Part shown: positions 48,056 through 57,750 of the stretch, piece after piece
Layout of the letters: the number at the start of each line of letters is the position of its first letter
How positions within the stretch are numbered: position 1 is the stretch's first letter
Assembly: GCF_013003915.1 (NCBI RefSeq)
Contig: NZ_JABAIV010000002.1
Span: 620,001 to 684,000 of the forward strand
DNA: 64,000 nt
Direction: 5' to 3'
DNA from: Telluria aromaticivorans
GTDB taxonomy: Bacteria > Pseudomonadota > Gammaproteobacteria > Burkholderiales > Burkholderiaceae_D
Position numbers and translations under genes: made by a program
The notes under the pieces: model-generated
The model's input: the letters and a program-made list of their open reading frames with translations, nothing else
Told to the model about the DNA's origin: nothing
The model's database searches: none

Positions 48056-49096
48056 ATGATCGTTCTCGGCGTCGAATCCTCCTGCGATGAAACCGGCCTG
48101 GCTCTGTATGACACCGAGCGCGGCCTGCTGTCCCATGCCCTGCATTCACAGGTGGCGATGCACGAAGAATACGGCGGCGTCGTGCCCGAACTCGCGTCGC
48201 GCGACCACATCCGCCGCGCCTTGCCGCTGCTGGACGAAGTCCTGAAGCGTGCCGATATCCCGATGTCAGCCATCGACGCCATCGCCTATACCCAGGGCCC
48301 CGGCCTGGCCGGTGCGCTGCTGGTCGGCTCGTCGGTCGCCTGCAGCCTGGCGCTGGCGCTCGACAAGCCGGTGCTCGGCGTGCACCACCTGGAAGGCCAC
48401 CTGCTGTCGCCGCTGCTGGCCAGCGAGCGCCCGGATTTTCCTTTTCTTGCGCTGCTGGTCTCGGGCGGCCACACCCAGTTGATGCGGGTGGACGGCGTCG
48501 GTCGCTACACGCTGCTGGGCGAGACCTTAGATGATGCCGCCGGCGAAGCCTTCGACAAGTCGGCCAAGCTGCTGGGCCTGGGTTATCCGGGCGGGCCGGC
48601 GATTTCGCGCCTGGCCGAATTCGGCGACCCGACCGCCTACACCCTGCCGCGCCCGATGCTGCATTCGAAGGACTTCAATTTCAGCTTCTCGGGCCTGAAG
48701 ACCGCGGTGCTGACGGTGGTGAAGAACCACGAACAGAAGGTTGTGGCGAATATCTGCGAGCAGGACAAGGCCAATATCGCGCGCGGCTTCGTCGATGCGA
48801 TCGTGGACGTCTTGACTGCGAAATGCGTGAATGCGCTGCGCCACACGGGCTTGAACCGCCTGGTGATCGCCGGCGGGGTCGGCGCCAACAAGCAGCTGCG
48901 CGCCTCGCTGGACGCAGCGGCCGTCAAGCGCCGCTTCAAGGTGTATTACCCGGAGCTCGAATTCTGCACCGACAACGGCGCCATGATCGCGTTTGCCGGC
49001 GCCCTGCGCCTGGCCCGCAACCCGGCGCTGGCCCAGCGCGACTACGCCTTCAACGTGCGCCCGCGCTGGCCGCTGGACGAGCTGGAGGCAGCGTAA
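48056..49096 (+). CDS. tsaD: tRNA N6-threonylcarbamoyladenosine synthase subunit TsaD
   Basis: A 346-residue ASKHA-fold protein that transfers threonylcarbamoyl to A37 of ANN-decoding tRNAs, with TsaB and TsaE. It has [19 protein letters not shown], the metal motif [27 protein letters not shown], and [11 protein letters not shown]. The length is normal. In many proteobacteria it lies directly divergent from rpsU; here 9 kb separate the two. The start of tsaE is at the end of this window. Confidence 0.97.
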   Translation: MIVLGVESSCDETGLALYDTERGLLSHALHSQVAMHEEYGGVVPELASRDHIRRALPLLDEVLKRADIPMSAIDAIAYTQGPGLAGALLVGSSVACSLALALDKPVLGVHHLEGHLLSPLLASERPDFPFLALLVSGGHTQLMRVDGVGRYTLLGETLDDAAGEAFDKSAKLLGLGYPGGPAISRLAEFGDPTAYTLPRPMLHSKDFNFSFSGLKTAVLTVVKNHEQKVVANICEQDKANIARGFVDAIVDVLTAKCVNALRHTGLNRLVIAGGVGANKQLRASLDAAAVKRRFKVYYPELEFCTDNGAMIAFAGALRLARNPALAQRDYAFNVRPRWPLDELEAA

Positions 49097-49250
49097 ACGC
49101 AAGCAAAAGCGGCCAAAGCGCGGCACCCGAATGGTGCACGCGTGGTGCGCGCGATATTGAACTTGCAAGGCTGACATCGATCCTACGGTGTGACCGCCCC
49201 TCGCCAAACGATGGCAATATCCGACGGTTAAGATTTACGGAGGGTTTGCG

Positions 49251-50096
49251 ATGCGCGTAGTAAGTTGGAACATTCATTGGGGCTGTGGCAAGGACGGACG
49301 GATCCGTATTCACGCGATCATCGACGTCCTGCGGCGGCTGAATCCGGATGTGGTGTGCCTGCAAGAAGTGGCGGCCAACCATCCGGAACTGAATGGCGGC
49401 GCCACCGCGAACCAGTTCAAGCAGCTCGGCGGCGCTTTTGGGGGCTACCACATGATGGAACACGCCCCGAGTGAGCTCTACAAGAACAATTCGCCTCGCC
49501 TGTTCGGCAACCTGATCCTTTCGAAATACCGTATCTCGCAGGTCCACCGCCATTTACTGCCGTGGCCGGCCGACCCGGGCAATCCGGCAGGCATGCCGCG
49601 CGGCCTGATCGAAGCGGTGCTCGACGCGCCCAACGGCAAGCTGCGCCTGATGACCACCCATCTCGAGTACTACTCGCCGCTGCAGCGCATGGCGCAGGTG
49701 CAGCGCATCCGCGAGCTGCATGCCGAGGCCAGCGCCCGCTCGCGCATCTTCCAGCCAGACCCGAACCTCGACGCGCCTTACCAGCTGGGCTTCCGCCCGG
49801 CCTCAAGCATCCTGTGCGGCGATTTCAATTTCGCCCCGGATGCCGAGGATTACCAGGCCCTGCTGGCGCCCCTGGATGGCGGCGCCCCGCCCTTCCTCGA
49901 CGCCTGGCGTGTCGCCAACGGCAATGTCGCCCGCGCGCCGACCACCGGCCTGCATGGCTATCCGTGGCCGGAGCGGCCGGAATGCTACGACCATTTCTTC
50001 GTCACCGACGATTTGGCGCCGCGCGTGGCGGCAGTCGAGGTGCAGTCGGAAACGGCGGCCTCGGACCACCAGCCGGTGGTCCTGGATCTCAAATAA
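49251..50096 (+). CDS. Endonuclease/exonuclease/phosphatase family protein
   Basis: A 281-residue metal-dependent hydrolase of the DNase I-like fold, without signal peptide. The catalytic landmarks are SWNIHWG at the start, VCLQEV with the metal Glu, MTTHLEYY, SILCGDFNFAPD and, at the end, the general-base His in ASDHQPVVLDL. The substrate (DNA, lipid or other phosphodiester) cannot be predicted. The start ATG has GGAGGG upstream. Confidence 0.9.
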   Translation: MRVVSWNIHWGCGKDGRIRIHAIIDVLRRLNPDVVCLQEVAANHPELNGGATANQFKQLGGAFGGYHMMEHAPSELYKNNSPRLFGNLILSKYRISQVHRHLLPWPADPGNPAGMPRGLIEAVLDAPNGKLRLMTTHLEYYSPLQRMAQVQRIRELHAEASARSRIFQPDPNLDAPYQLGFRPASSILCGDFNFAPDAEDYQALLAPLDGGAPPFLDAWRVANGNVARAPTTGLHGYPWPERPECYDHFFVTDDLAPRVAAVEVQSETAASDHQPVVLDLK

Positions 50097-50111
50097 CGCC
50101 TGGAGTAACGC

Positions 50112-50789
50112 TTACTGCTGCGCCGGCTCGGCCGGCGCGGCATCGAGCTTGGCGGAGATGTCGCGCAGCGCCTGCTCGAACACTTCCGGCGGCTGGCCGC
50201 CGGAGATGAGGTGGCGCTGGTTGATGATCACGGCCGGCACCGACTGGATGCCTGCACGCTGGAAGAACTTCTCGCGCTCGCGCACTTCATCGGCATAGTC
50301 GGCCGACTGCAGGATGCGGGCAGCCGTTTCCACATCCATGCCGATGCGTTCGACGGCGCGCAGCAGCGCATCGTGGTTACTGGGGTCTTCGCAATGGGTG
50401 AAATAGGCTTCGAACAGCGCCATCTTGAGGTCGCGCTGGCGGCCGGATTCCTCGGCCCAGGCCAGCAGGCGGTGGGCATCGAAGGTATTATAGATGCGGC
50501 CGCGCCGCTCCATCTCGAACACGAAGCCAACGTCAGATCCACGCTGGCGGATCATCTCGCGGCTGTTCGCCTGCTGCTCGGCGGTAGCGCCGTATTTCTC
50601 GGTGATGTGCTCGACGATGTCCTGGCCGTCCGGGCCCATGTCCGGGTTCAGCTCGAAGGGCTGGAAATGCAGGTCGGCCGCGATCTCGCCGTCGACGCGT
50701 TCGAGCGCCTGCTCCAGCGATTTGAGGCCGATCGCGCACCACGGGCACGAGACGTCCGATACGAAATCGATCCTGAGTTGCTTGGTCAT
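50112..50789 (-). CDS. DsbA-family oxidoreductase, FrnE type
   Basis: A 225-residue thioredoxin-fold protein with the DsbA helical insertion. It has the active site SCPWCAIG close to the N-terminus and no signal peptide, so it is cytoplasmic like FrnE. The conserved PFELNPDMGPDGQD, FNTFDAHRLLAWAEE-like YNTFDAHRLL and SVPAVIINQRHLISGGQPPEVF segments are present. The start MTKQLRID at 50789 has GGTGG five bases upstream. Its role is probably thiol redox or stress defence. Confidence 0.92.
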   Translation of the reverse strand: MTKQLRIDFVSDVSCPWCAIGLKSLEQALERVDGEIAADLHFQPFELNPDMGPDGQDIVEHITEKYGATAEQQANSREMIRQRGSDVGFVFEMERRGRIYNTFDAHRLLAWAEESGRQRDLKMALFEAYFTHCEDPSNHDALLRAVERIGMDVETAARILQSADYADEVREREKFFQRAGIQSVPAVIINQRHLISGGQPPEVFEQALRDISAKLDAAPAEPAQQ

Positions 50790-50907
50790 GAATGCCACCT
50801 TTCCTGTTCAATGCGGCACGGTGCGTGCCAGGTGGCGGTATGGTAACGCGATGTGGGGATAGACGTGATGCGAGGGGGATGTTTGACTGCGGAACGCAAC
50901 TTGGACG

Positions 50908-51028
50908 AAACGATGCCAGGGGCATCGTTTCCGCCTGCGCCGGGATGACGGTTTTTAAGCTAGTGATGCGAGGTCAAGCCAGCTTTTAGCCCGCTCTCTC
51001 GGCAGGTCATCCCGGCGAAGGCCGGGAT
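50908..51028. repeat. Palindromic intergenic element
   Basis: A GC-rich intergenic element with inverted ends: CGCCGGGATGAC (50938-50949) and GTCATCCCGGCG (51006-51017). A further hairpin AAACGATGCC/GGCATCGTTT (50908-50930) lies beside it and a CCCGGC/GCCGGG hairpin overlaps its right end. GTCATCCCGGCGAAGGCCGGGATCC is a widespread REP-like motif, so this is probably a REP doublet. Confidence 0.7.
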
Positions 51029-51054
51029 CCCATTTCTGCAAGCAGCCGCAAGCC

Positions 51055-51675
51055 TTATTTCTTCTTCGCCCCCGCCGACTTGCTCCCGATCTTCGACTCC
51101 TTGCCGGCCATCAGGTTGGCGATATTCCCGCTATGCCGATACAGCAGCAGCGCACTCATCGCGGCCACCGCAAACAGGATCTCGTCGGCGCCGAACAGCA
51201 GCCCGTAGTAAAACGGCGCGAACACCGAGGCGACCAGTGCCGCCAGCGACGAATAGCGGAAGGCGTAGGCCACGATCAGCCAGGTCGCCAGCGTCGCCAG
51301 TCCCAGCCAGACGTTAATGCCGAGCAGCACACCCAGCGCCGTCGCCACGCCCTTGCCGCCGACGAAGCGGAAGAACACTGGCCATAGGTGGCCCAGGAAG
51401 ACCGCGATGGCGACCAGCGCCACGCCGGCGTCGTCGATGCCGTATTGCGGACCGTATTTGATCGCCAGCCATACCGCCAGCCAGCCCTTGAAGCCGTCGC
51501 CGATCAGGGTGGCGATCGCCGCCTTCTTGTTACCGCTGCGCAGCACGTTGGTGGCGCCCGGGTTCTTGGAACCGTAGGTGCGCGGGTCAGACAGGCCGAA
51601 CACGCGGCTCATCACGACCGCGAAGGAAATCGAGCCGATCAGGTAAGCGGCAATGGTGGCAATCAGGGTATTCAT
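51055..51675 (-). CDS. plsY: Glycerol-3-phosphate acyltransferase PlsY
   Basis: A 206-residue inner-membrane enzyme that moves acyl groups from acyl phosphate to glycerol 3-phosphate, starting phospholipid synthesis. It has five to six membrane helices and the three PlsY motifs: [30 protein letters not shown] and [21 protein letters not shown]. The start [15 protein letters not shown] at 51675 is preferred over the longer frame. A Lys-rich tail closes the protein. Confidence 0.96.
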   Translation of the reverse strand: MNTLIATIAAYLIGSISFAVVMSRVFGLSDPRTYGSKNPGATNVLRSGNKKAAIATLIGDGFKGWLAVWLAIKYGPQYGIDDAGVALVAIAVFLGHLWPVFFRFVGGKGVATALGVLLGINVWLGLATLATWLIVAYAFRYSSLAALVASVFAPFYYGLLFGADEILFAVAAMSALLLYRHSGNIANLMAGKESKIGSKSAGAKKK

Positions 51676-51763
51676 CTGGTCTCTTGTCTTTGTTGTCGGT
51701 TCGGGACTGCGGTATCCCGTGGGGCGCACGGAATATACACCATCGGCTGTGCTGCCTGGAAGC

Positions 51764-52252
51764 TCACTCCAGCGCGCATTGCACCGGCCGTGCGCCGAGC
51801 ACCTCGGCCAGCACGGCTGGTGCGATGCCGACCAGGTAGCCGCGGCGGCCGCCGTTGATGTAGATCCGGTCCAGCGCCAGCACGCTTTCTTCGACAAACA
51901 CCGGCATCGGCTTGCGCAGGCCGAAGGGCGAGGTGCCGCCCACCAGGTAGCCCGAATGGCGCTGCGCCACGTCGGGCTTGCAGGGCTCGACCGACTTGCA
52001 GGGAATCGCCCGCGCCAGGTTTTTGGTGGAGACCTTGCAGTCGCCGTGCATCAGCACGATCAGCGGCCGCGCCGCTTCGTCCTGCATTACCAGGGTCTTC
52101 ACAACATTGTGTTCTGGCACGCCGAGTGCACGCGAGGAAACGGCGGTGCCGCCATGTTCTTCGTAGTCGTAAGGATGTTCGGAAAATGTGACGCCATGCT
52201 TGCGCAGGAACTGCGTCGCAGGGGTCTCAGACACGTGCTCTTTCTTGGCCAT
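51764..52252 (-). CDS. ybaK: YbaK/EbsC-type Cys-tRNA(Pro) deacylase
   Basis: A 162-residue editing enzyme that hydrolyses Cys-tRNA(Pro) and related mischarged tRNAs. The family's Lys (VVKTLVMQ) and [20 protein letters not shown] segments are present, and the length is typical. The start at [14 protein letters not shown] (52252) is chosen over an ATG eight codons upstream; neither has a clear ribosome-binding site. It lies 38 bp from a divergent gene. Confidence 0.93.
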   Translation of the reverse strand: MAKKEHVSETPATQFLRKHGVTFSEHPYDYEEHGGTAVSSRALGVPEHNVVKTLVMQDEAARPLIVLMHGDCKVSTKNLARAIPCKSVEPCKPDVAQRHSGYLVGGTSPFGLRKPMPVFVEESVLALDRIYINGGRRGYLVGIAPAVLAEVLGARPVQCALE

Positions 52253-52290
52253 GCGTGGTACGCTAAAGACGAACATAAGGGGTTTCTATT

Positions 52291-53265
52291 ATGCAGCAAG
52301 AAATTCGCTTTGCCACCTTCAATGCCTTCAACCTGGCTCCGCCGGGGGTACGCTGCTACGACAACCTCGAGCCCTGCACCCCGGAACTATACGAAGCCAA
52401 GCTGGACTGGACGGCACAGCAACTGGACCTGTTGAACGCCGACGTGATCGGCTTCCAGGAAATCTTTTCGCAGGCTTGCCTGCGCGAGGTACTGGCGCGT
52501 ACCCGCAACTACCGCGAGGCGACCCACCTGGGCTTCGACCCGGACCCGGAGGCGCCGCGCCTGACGCCGAGCGTGGCACTGGTGTCGCGCCTGCCGCTGG
52601 CAAGCCCGGGCCGTGCGCTGTCGCTATTCCCGGAAAGCGTGACCATGCCGCCCGGCAGCCGCGATCCCGACCGCTTCACGCGCGCGCCGCTGCACGCCGA
52701 GGTCGAGCTGGCGCCGGGCACGTTTGTTGACGTGGTGGTGGTGCACCTGAAGTCGCGCCGGCCCGACTACCGCAGCAGCGACACCGGCGAAGACCCGAAT
52801 TTATACGCCCTCGCCTGCCTGCGCTCGCTGATCCGGCGCGGCACCGAAGCCGCCGCGCTGCGGGTGCTGCTTACCGACATGGCGCGCGACCGCCAGCGCC
52901 CGCGCGTGGTGCTGGGCGACTTCAACGACGTCGCCGATTCGGTGACCACCGAGATCGTGCTGGGCGAAGGTTCGCCGCTGGCCGAACGGATGTTCGATGC
53001 GGCCCGGCTGCGGCGTCACCAGGACGGCCAGCGCAATGTGGGTTTCTCGATCGTGCACGAAAGCCGCCACTCGACCATCGACCATATTTTGGTCTCGCAC
53101 GAATTCAATCCGCTGGTGCCGAATGCGATCGGCGAGGTGATGGACGTGGTGTATCTCAACGATCACCTCGACCTGGGGCTGGCGCCGGCGTCGGACCATG
53201 GGCAAGTGCTGGCGCGGGTGCTGCTGTATCCGCAGGATGGGCAGTTTCATGGCGGGCTGGATTGA
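52291..53265 (+). CDS. Endonuclease/exonuclease/phosphatase family protein
   Basis: A 324-residue DNase I-fold protein, distinct from the one at 49251. The motifs are FATFNAFNLAPPG, DVIGFQEIFSQ, VVVVHLKSRRPDY, RPRVVLGDFNDVADS and, near the C-terminus, a catalytic His in ASDHGQVLARV. No signal peptide is seen. The substrate is unknown. It is divergent from ybaK and followed by repeat copy R4. Confidence 0.88.
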   Translation: MQQEIRFATFNAFNLAPPGVRCYDNLEPCTPELYEAKLDWTAQQLDLLNADVIGFQEIFSQACLREVLARTRNYREATHLGFDPDPEAPRLTPSVALVSRLPLASPGRALSLFPESVTMPPGSRDPDRFTRAPLHAEVELAPGTFVDVVVVHLKSRRPDYRSSDTGEDPNLYALACLRSLIRRGTEAAALRVLLTDMARDRQRPRVVLGDFNDVADSVTTEIVLGEGSPLAERMFDAARLRRHQDGQRNVGFSIVHESRHSTIDHILVSHEFNPLVPNAIGEVMDVVYLNDHLDLGLAPASDHGQVLARVLLYPQDGQFHGGLD

Positions 53266-53313
53266 AGGGGTAGTGACGCCCCTTCGGCCGCACCATCAAT
53301 GATTCCGCGACCC

Positions 53314-53480
53314 GTAGGGTGGGCAGATTCTGCCCACGCGTTCAACCAGTAGCAAGATCATCGCGCCGGGATTTTCCCCACCAGCTAACGCTCCTGACGC
53401 GTTCAGCCAGCGGCAAGATCATCGCGCCGGGCATTTCACCTGCTACCTATCACCGCGTGGGCAGGATCTGCCCACCCTAC
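53314..53480. repeat. Interspersed repeat, copy R4
   Basis: GTAGGGTGGGCAGA-TTCTGCCC hairpin and CGCGTTCAA at the left, CGCGTGGGCAGGATCTGCCCACCCTAC at the right. Inside, a block of about 43 bp is duplicated in direct orientation (53338-53380 and 53398-53440, period 60), each with CAAGATCATCGCGCCGGG. This makes the copy longer than the others. Confidence 0.85.
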
Positions 53481-53503
53481 GGTCTAACTCTAGCGGAACC
53501 GGA

Positions 53504-55741
53504 TCACCTGGGCGTCAAGCCAAAATCCGGCCGGCTACTCGCCCCCGCCGCATAAAACCCCTGGTACTCGTCGCACCCATGCTCGCGCAAGAAGCGCAGC
53601 TGTTCCCCGGTCTCCACGCCTTCCGCCACCACCCGCAGCCGCAAGCTGCGCGCCACCGCAATGATCGCCGGGATCAGCGCCGCATCGTCCGGGTCGTGCT
53701 CGATGTCGTTCACGAAGCTGCGGTCGATCTTGAGCTTGGATAGGGGGAAGCGCCGCAGCGAGGACAGGCTGGCCATGCCGGTGCCGAAGCGATCCACCGC
53801 CAGCTGCACGCCCCGGGCGCGCAGTGCCGCCACGGTGCCGTCCAGCCCGCCATCGCCCTGCATCAGCGCGCCCTCGGTGATTTCGAGGTGCAGGAAGGCC
53901 GGGTCCAGTCCGGACCGGCCCAGCGCCGCGTCGACAGTATCGAACAACTCGTCGTGCAGGAACTGGCCGTCCGACAAATTCACTGCCAGGGTGACTTCGT
54001 GTCCCTCGCCGCGCCAGCTGCGCACCTGGCGGCAGGCTTCGTCCAGCACCCATTCGCCGATCGGCACGATCAGGCCGCATTCCTCCGCCACCGGCAGGAA
54101 TTCGTGCGGCAGCAACAGGCCGCGCTGCGGATGGTGCCAGCGGATCAGGGCCTCGACGCCGATCACCCGGCCGCTGCCGACATCGAGCCCGGGCTGGTAT
54201 TCGAGCAGGAACTCGCCGTTGTCGAGCGCCTGGCGCAGGCCCTGTTCGAGCTCGCCGCGTTCGACCACGCGGGCGTTTATTTCCGGGCTGAAGAAGCGGA
54301 AGCTGTTGCGGCCGTTGTGCTTGGCGTGGTACATCGCCACGTCGGCATGGTGCATCAGGGTGTCGACGTCCTGGCCATCGGTGGGGCAGATGGCGATGCC
54401 GATCGAAACCGACAGCCCGAGCACCTGCCCGCCGACGTCGATGGGATGTGAAATCGCCTGCATCACCGAGGCGGCCACGTGCGCGGCCTGGTCGGCGCCG
54501 CCGATATCGGCCAGCAGCACCACGAACTCGTCGCCGCCGAGGCGGCTGATGGTGTCGACCCGGCGCACGCATCCGCGCAGGCGCGCGGCGACCTCGCGCA
54601 GCACGGCGTCGCCGGCCTGATGGCCATTGTTGTCGTTGATGGACTTGAAACGGTCGAGGTCGAGGAATAGCACGGCGAAGCTGTCGCGCTGGCGGCGCCA
54701 GGTGGCCAGCGCCTGGTGCATGCGGTCGAGGAAGAGCGTGCGGTTCGGCAGGCCGGTGAGCGGGTCGTGCTCGGCCTGGTGCCGCACCTGCTCTTCGACC
54801 CGCTTGCGTTCGGTGATGTCGGACATCATCGCCATATAGCTGCTGGCCTGGCCGTGCGGGTCGCAGATGGTGGTCAGGGCCACCCAGGAAGTGTAGCGCT
54901 CGCCGTTCTTGCGCACCGCCGGCATTTCGCCCTGCCAGTGGTCGTTGCCGTCGAGCTGCGACCAGATGCTTTCGTAAAAGCCGGTTTCGTCCTCGCCCCA
55001 AGGCAGGCTGGCCAGGGTCGAGCCGACGATGTCGGCCGCATCGAAACCGGTGATCGCCGTGAAGGCTCCGTTGACCATCTGCACGCGGTATTCGGCATCC
55101 ATCACGATCATCGCCTCGTGCGCGTTCTGGAACACGCGCGCTGCCTGCATGAGCTTGTCTTCGGCCTGCTTGCGCGCCGTGATGTCCACCTCCATGCAGA
55201 ACACCTGCTGGGCGGCGCCGTTGCGCTTGACCGGGAAATGGTTGGAGTGCAGCCACAGGCGCCGGCCTCCGGCGGTCTGGACCTTCCAGTCGCGCGGCGC
55301 CGGCGCGACGCCGTCGTGCCAGATGCCGGCGATGGTGTCGTCGAACTCGGCCTGGCGCTCGAGGTGCGAGACGATCTCGCGGAAGGGCCGGCCCAGCGCG
55401 CGGCTGGCCGGAATGCCGAACAACTGTGCGCAGGCATGATTCCAGAAGCGAATGATGCCGCCGGCATCGACCGAATGCACGGCAACCGCCGGCGCCAGCT
55501 CGATCGCCGTCACGAAACGGTAGAGCCAGTCGAGCGCTTCGCGCCCGGGACCGTCGACGTCAAAGCCGTCGAGCGGTCCATCGGGGCGCGGCTGCGGGCC
55601 AGGACCGTCGGGGCCGCGCAGGTGGTCGGTGGGGGCCGGAATGTCACGGGACGTAGCAGGGTTTCCGGTCCCTTCGCGTCCCGGATGAGCGCCACCAGCC
55701 TGGCCGTCACCGGCCGGCCGATCGTGTTTTGGCTCGCTCAC
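53504..55741 (-). CDS. PAS-PAS-GGDEF-EAL protein
   Basis: A 745-residue cytoplasmic c-di-GMP protein. A Pro/Gly-rich N-terminus of about 65 residues precedes two PAS domains, the first with [30 protein letters not shown] and the second ending with a PAC motif. The GGDEF domain is intact ([11 protein letters not shown]) with an RxxD inhibitory site (RRVD) five residues upstream, so cyclase activity is expected. In the EAL domain EALIRW, the Asn of [17 protein letters not shown] and AEGVE are kept, but the DDFGTG motif reads DRFGTG, losing one metal-binding Asp. Phosphodiesterase activity is therefore doubtful. The GTG start has AAAGGA upstream. Confidence 0.92.
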   Translation of the reverse strand: MSEPKHDRPAGDGQAGGAHPGREGTGNPATSRDIPAPTDHLRGPDGPGPQPRPDGPLDGFDVDGPGREALDWLYRFVTAIELAPAVAVHSVDAGGIIRFWNHACAQLFGIPASRALGRPFREIVSHLERQAEFDDTIAGIWHDGVAPAPRDWKVQTAGGRRLWLHSNHFPVKRNGAAQQVFCMEVDITARKQAEDKLMQAARVFQNAHEAMIVMDAEYRVQMVNGAFTAITGFDAADIVGSTLASLPWGEDETGFYESIWSQLDGNDHWQGEMPAVRKNGERYTSWVALTTICDPHGQASSYMAMMSDITERKRVEEQVRHQAEHDPLTGLPNRTLFLDRMHQALATWRRQRDSFAVLFLDLDRFKSINDNNGHQAGDAVLREVAARLRGCVRRVDTISRLGGDEFVVLLADIGGADQAAHVAASVMQAISHPIDVGGQVLGLSVSIGIAICPTDGQDVDTLMHHADVAMYHAKHNGRNSFRFFSPEINARVVERGELEQGLRQALDNGEFLLEYQPGLDVGSGRVIGVEALIRWHHPQRGLLLPHEFLPVAEECGLIVPIGEWVLDEACRQVRSWRGEGHEVTLAVNLSDGQFLHDELFDTVDAALGRSGLDPAFLHLEITEGALMQGDGGLDGTVAALRARGVQLAVDRFGTGMASLSSLRRFPLSKLKIDRSFVNDIEHDPDDAALIPAIIAVARSLRLRVVAEGVETGEQLRFLREHGCDEYQGFYAAGASSRPDFGLTPR

Positions 55742-56000
55742 GGGAAAGATCCTTTACAGACGGAAAAAGTCATGACGCCCATGACAATCCCACCATCTTC
55801 CACGCTCCCTGCGTATGCCGTTTGCGTAGGCGCAAAAGCATCGCCCTGGCATCAGTTCATCGCGTTTTTCTGCGTTCCAGACCCGCCGCCCGGCGGCCTG
55901 TCGCATCCCGCTGGAAGCGGGTGGCCGTGTTCCTTATAGTTTCACCGTGCGCAAGGAGCTCCATCTTGTCACCAAGACGGAGCCCGAGCGCGAACCCATG
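55742..56000. other. Intergenic region
   Basis: About 260 bp without a recognisable gene. A short CCCGCT/AGCGGG stem near 55904-55918 could end transcription of the small gene that follows on the minus strand, but there is no T-tract. Confidence 0.4.
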
Positions 56001-56195
56001 TCAGCTGGCGTTTTGCGACACCGTCTCTGCGGATTCCCCTTCGGGGGCGTCCGCCGAGACGTCGGACGCTTCGCCCTCAGTGCCGTTCGGCTCGTCACGC
56101 TTGGCTTCCTGCTTGCGGCGCGCTTTTTCTTCCGCCTTGCGCTTCTTCTCGAGTTCCCGCTGCCGTTTTTCGTACCCGAAATTTGTCTTTGCCAT
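56001..56195 (-). CDS. Small highly charged protein of unknown function
   Basis: A 64-residue protein. The first half is Lys/Arg/Glu-rich and probably a single long helix (YEKRQRELEKKRKAEEKARRKQ). The second half is acidic and disordered. I recall similar short proteins beginning MAKTNFGYEKRQREL in betaproteobacteria and xanthomonads but know no function. Codon use looks genuine and the start is clear. Confidence 0.75.
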   Translation of the reverse strand: MAKTNFGYEKRQRELEKKRKAEEKARRKQEAKRDEPNGTEGEASDVSADAPEGESAETVSQNAS

Positions 56196-56277
56196 GTTGT
56201 CCTCGTTGCGGTGAAAAAAGATGGTCGTGCGACCGTGCCATGGGCATTATGGACTAGCCGGCCCGTCCCGGCTTAAT

Positions 56278-57183
56278 TTAACCCCTTGGATGATGCTGGG
56301 CATGCAGGTGCTTGAGGCGCTCGCGCGCAACATGCGTATAGATCTGTGTGGTCGAAATATCGGCGTGTCCCAGCAGCAGTTGCACTACCCGCAGGTCGGC
56401 GCCGTGGTTCAGCAGATGGGTGGCGAACGCATGGCGCAGCGTGTGGGGCGACAGCGGCCCCTTGATCCCGGCCTTGAGGGCGTGCTTCTTGACCAGGATC
56501 CAGAACATCTGGCGCGTCATCGGTCCCCCACGGCCAGTCACGAACAGCGCGTCATCCACCTGGCCGTTCAGGATGATACCGCGGGCATCCTTCAGGTAGC
56601 GCTCCATCCAGACCCGGGCTTCCTGGCCGAAGGGCACCAGCCGGGTCTTGCTGCCCTTGCCGGTGACGCGCAGCACGCCGTCGTTCAGGCTGACTTCGAC
56701 CAGTTTCAGGGCCACCAGTTCCGATACCCGCAGTCCGCTCGCATACATCAGTTCGAGCATCGTGCGTTCGCGCAGGCCTAGTGGCGTCGCCACGTCGGGC
56801 GCGGCCAGCAGCGCTTCGACCTGGCTTTCGCTCAGGGTATGGACGAAGCGCAACGGCTGCTTGGCCGAGGCCATCTGCAGGCAGGGATCGATCGCAATCT
56901 GGTTGCGGCGCAAGGCCAGGGCGTAGAAGCGCTTGAGCACCGACAGGCGGCGGTTGGCGGAACTGGGTAATGTGTCGGCGTGGCGCTCGGCGAAATAGGC
57001 GGCGATGTCTTCCGGCCCCACGGCCAGCAGGCTGGCGCGTTCCGGCCGCCTGGCTTCCAGCCAGCCGGCGAACAGCCGCAGGTCGCGGCGGTAGGCATCG
57101 AGCGAATTCTTGGCCAGCCCCTGTTCCAGCCAGAGCGTGTCGCAGAATTCGTCGATCAGTCCCAGATCGATTGCTGCTGCCAT
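56278..57183 (-). CDS. xerD: Site-specific tyrosine recombinase XerD
   Basis: A 301-residue tyrosine recombinase for resolving chromosome dimers at dif with XerC and FtsK. The SAM-like N-terminal domain is followed by the catalytic set: Arg in ASGLRVSELVAL, Lys in TGKGSKTRLVP, HTLRHAFATHLL, and LLGHADISTTQIYTHV with the nucleophilic Tyr. The length matches XerD. The start at 57183 lies inside the end of the ogt gene (28-bp overlap), so the two are coupled. Confidence 0.93.
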   Translation of the reverse strand: MAAAIDLGLIDEFCDTLWLEQGLAKNSLDAYRRDLRLFAGWLEARRPERASLLAVGPEDIAAYFAERHADTLPSSANRRLSVLKRFYALALRRNQIAIDPCLQMASAKQPLRFVHTLSESQVEALLAAPDVATPLGLRERTMLELMYASGLRVSELVALKLVEVSLNDGVLRVTGKGSKTRLVPFGQEARVWMERYLKDARGIILNGQVDDALFVTGRGGPMTRQMFWILVKKHALKAGIKGPLSPHTLRHAFATHLLNHGADLRVVQLLLGHADISTTQIYTHVARERLKHLHAQHHPRG

Positions 57184-57680
57184 GGAGATGCGGTGGCGCC
57201 TTCGTGCTGCAGCAGCCAGCGCTTGACCGACAGGTGGAAGCCGTTTTCGTCGTCCTGGTTCGAGAAGCCGCCCAGGCCGCCGGACGCCGTCACGCGGTGG
57301 CAGGGAATGATCAAGGGGAACCAGTTGGCGCCGCAGGCCTGGCCGACGGCGCGCGGCGCCGAGCCGATCAGCTTGGCGACCTGGCCATAGGTCTTGACGT
57401 TGCCGCGCGGGATGGCGGAAATCTCGCTCCAGACGCGGCGCTGGAAGTCGGTGCCGGCTTCGAACAGCGGCAGGTCGAAGCGGAAATCGGGATCCTGCAG
57501 GTAGCTTGCCACCTGTCCTGCGGCCTGGGCTGCGACTTCGTTGTCGGCGGCCTTCTCGTCGAACGAGGGCGGCAGGTAGACCAGTTCGCGCACGCGGCCG
57601 TCCTGGGTGCGGATGCCGATCGCGCCGAAGGTGGTCGGCACGATGGCGTTGAACAAGGCGGTTCCCTGGTCTGTTTTCAT
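57156..57680 (-). CDS. ogt: Methylated-DNA--protein-cysteine S-methyltransferase
   Basis: A 174-residue suicide repair enzyme that takes methyl groups from O6-methylguanine. The active-site motif is IPCHRVTASGGLGGFSN, preceded by the DNA-binding helix (IPRGNVKTYGQVAKLIGSAPRAVGQACGANWFP). The acceptor Cys is present. The protein is single-domain like Ogt, without an Ada N-terminus. It overlaps the following xerD gene by 28 bp. Confidence 0.95.
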   Translation of the reverse strand: MKTDQGTALFNAIVPTTFGAIGIRTQDGRVRELVYLPPSFDEKAADNEVAAQAAGQVASYLQDPDFRFDLPLFEAGTDFQRRVWSEISAIPRGNVKTYGQVAKLIGSAPRAVGQACGANWFPLIIPCHRVTASGGLGGFSNQDDENGFHLSVKRWLLQHEGATASPWQQQSIWD

Positions 57681-57750
57681 TCTCGCATCTTAACCGCTGG
57701 ACTCCTCCCCGGCCACCCCCTTTTGCCCCGGCAGGCGGGGAAATAGGGAC

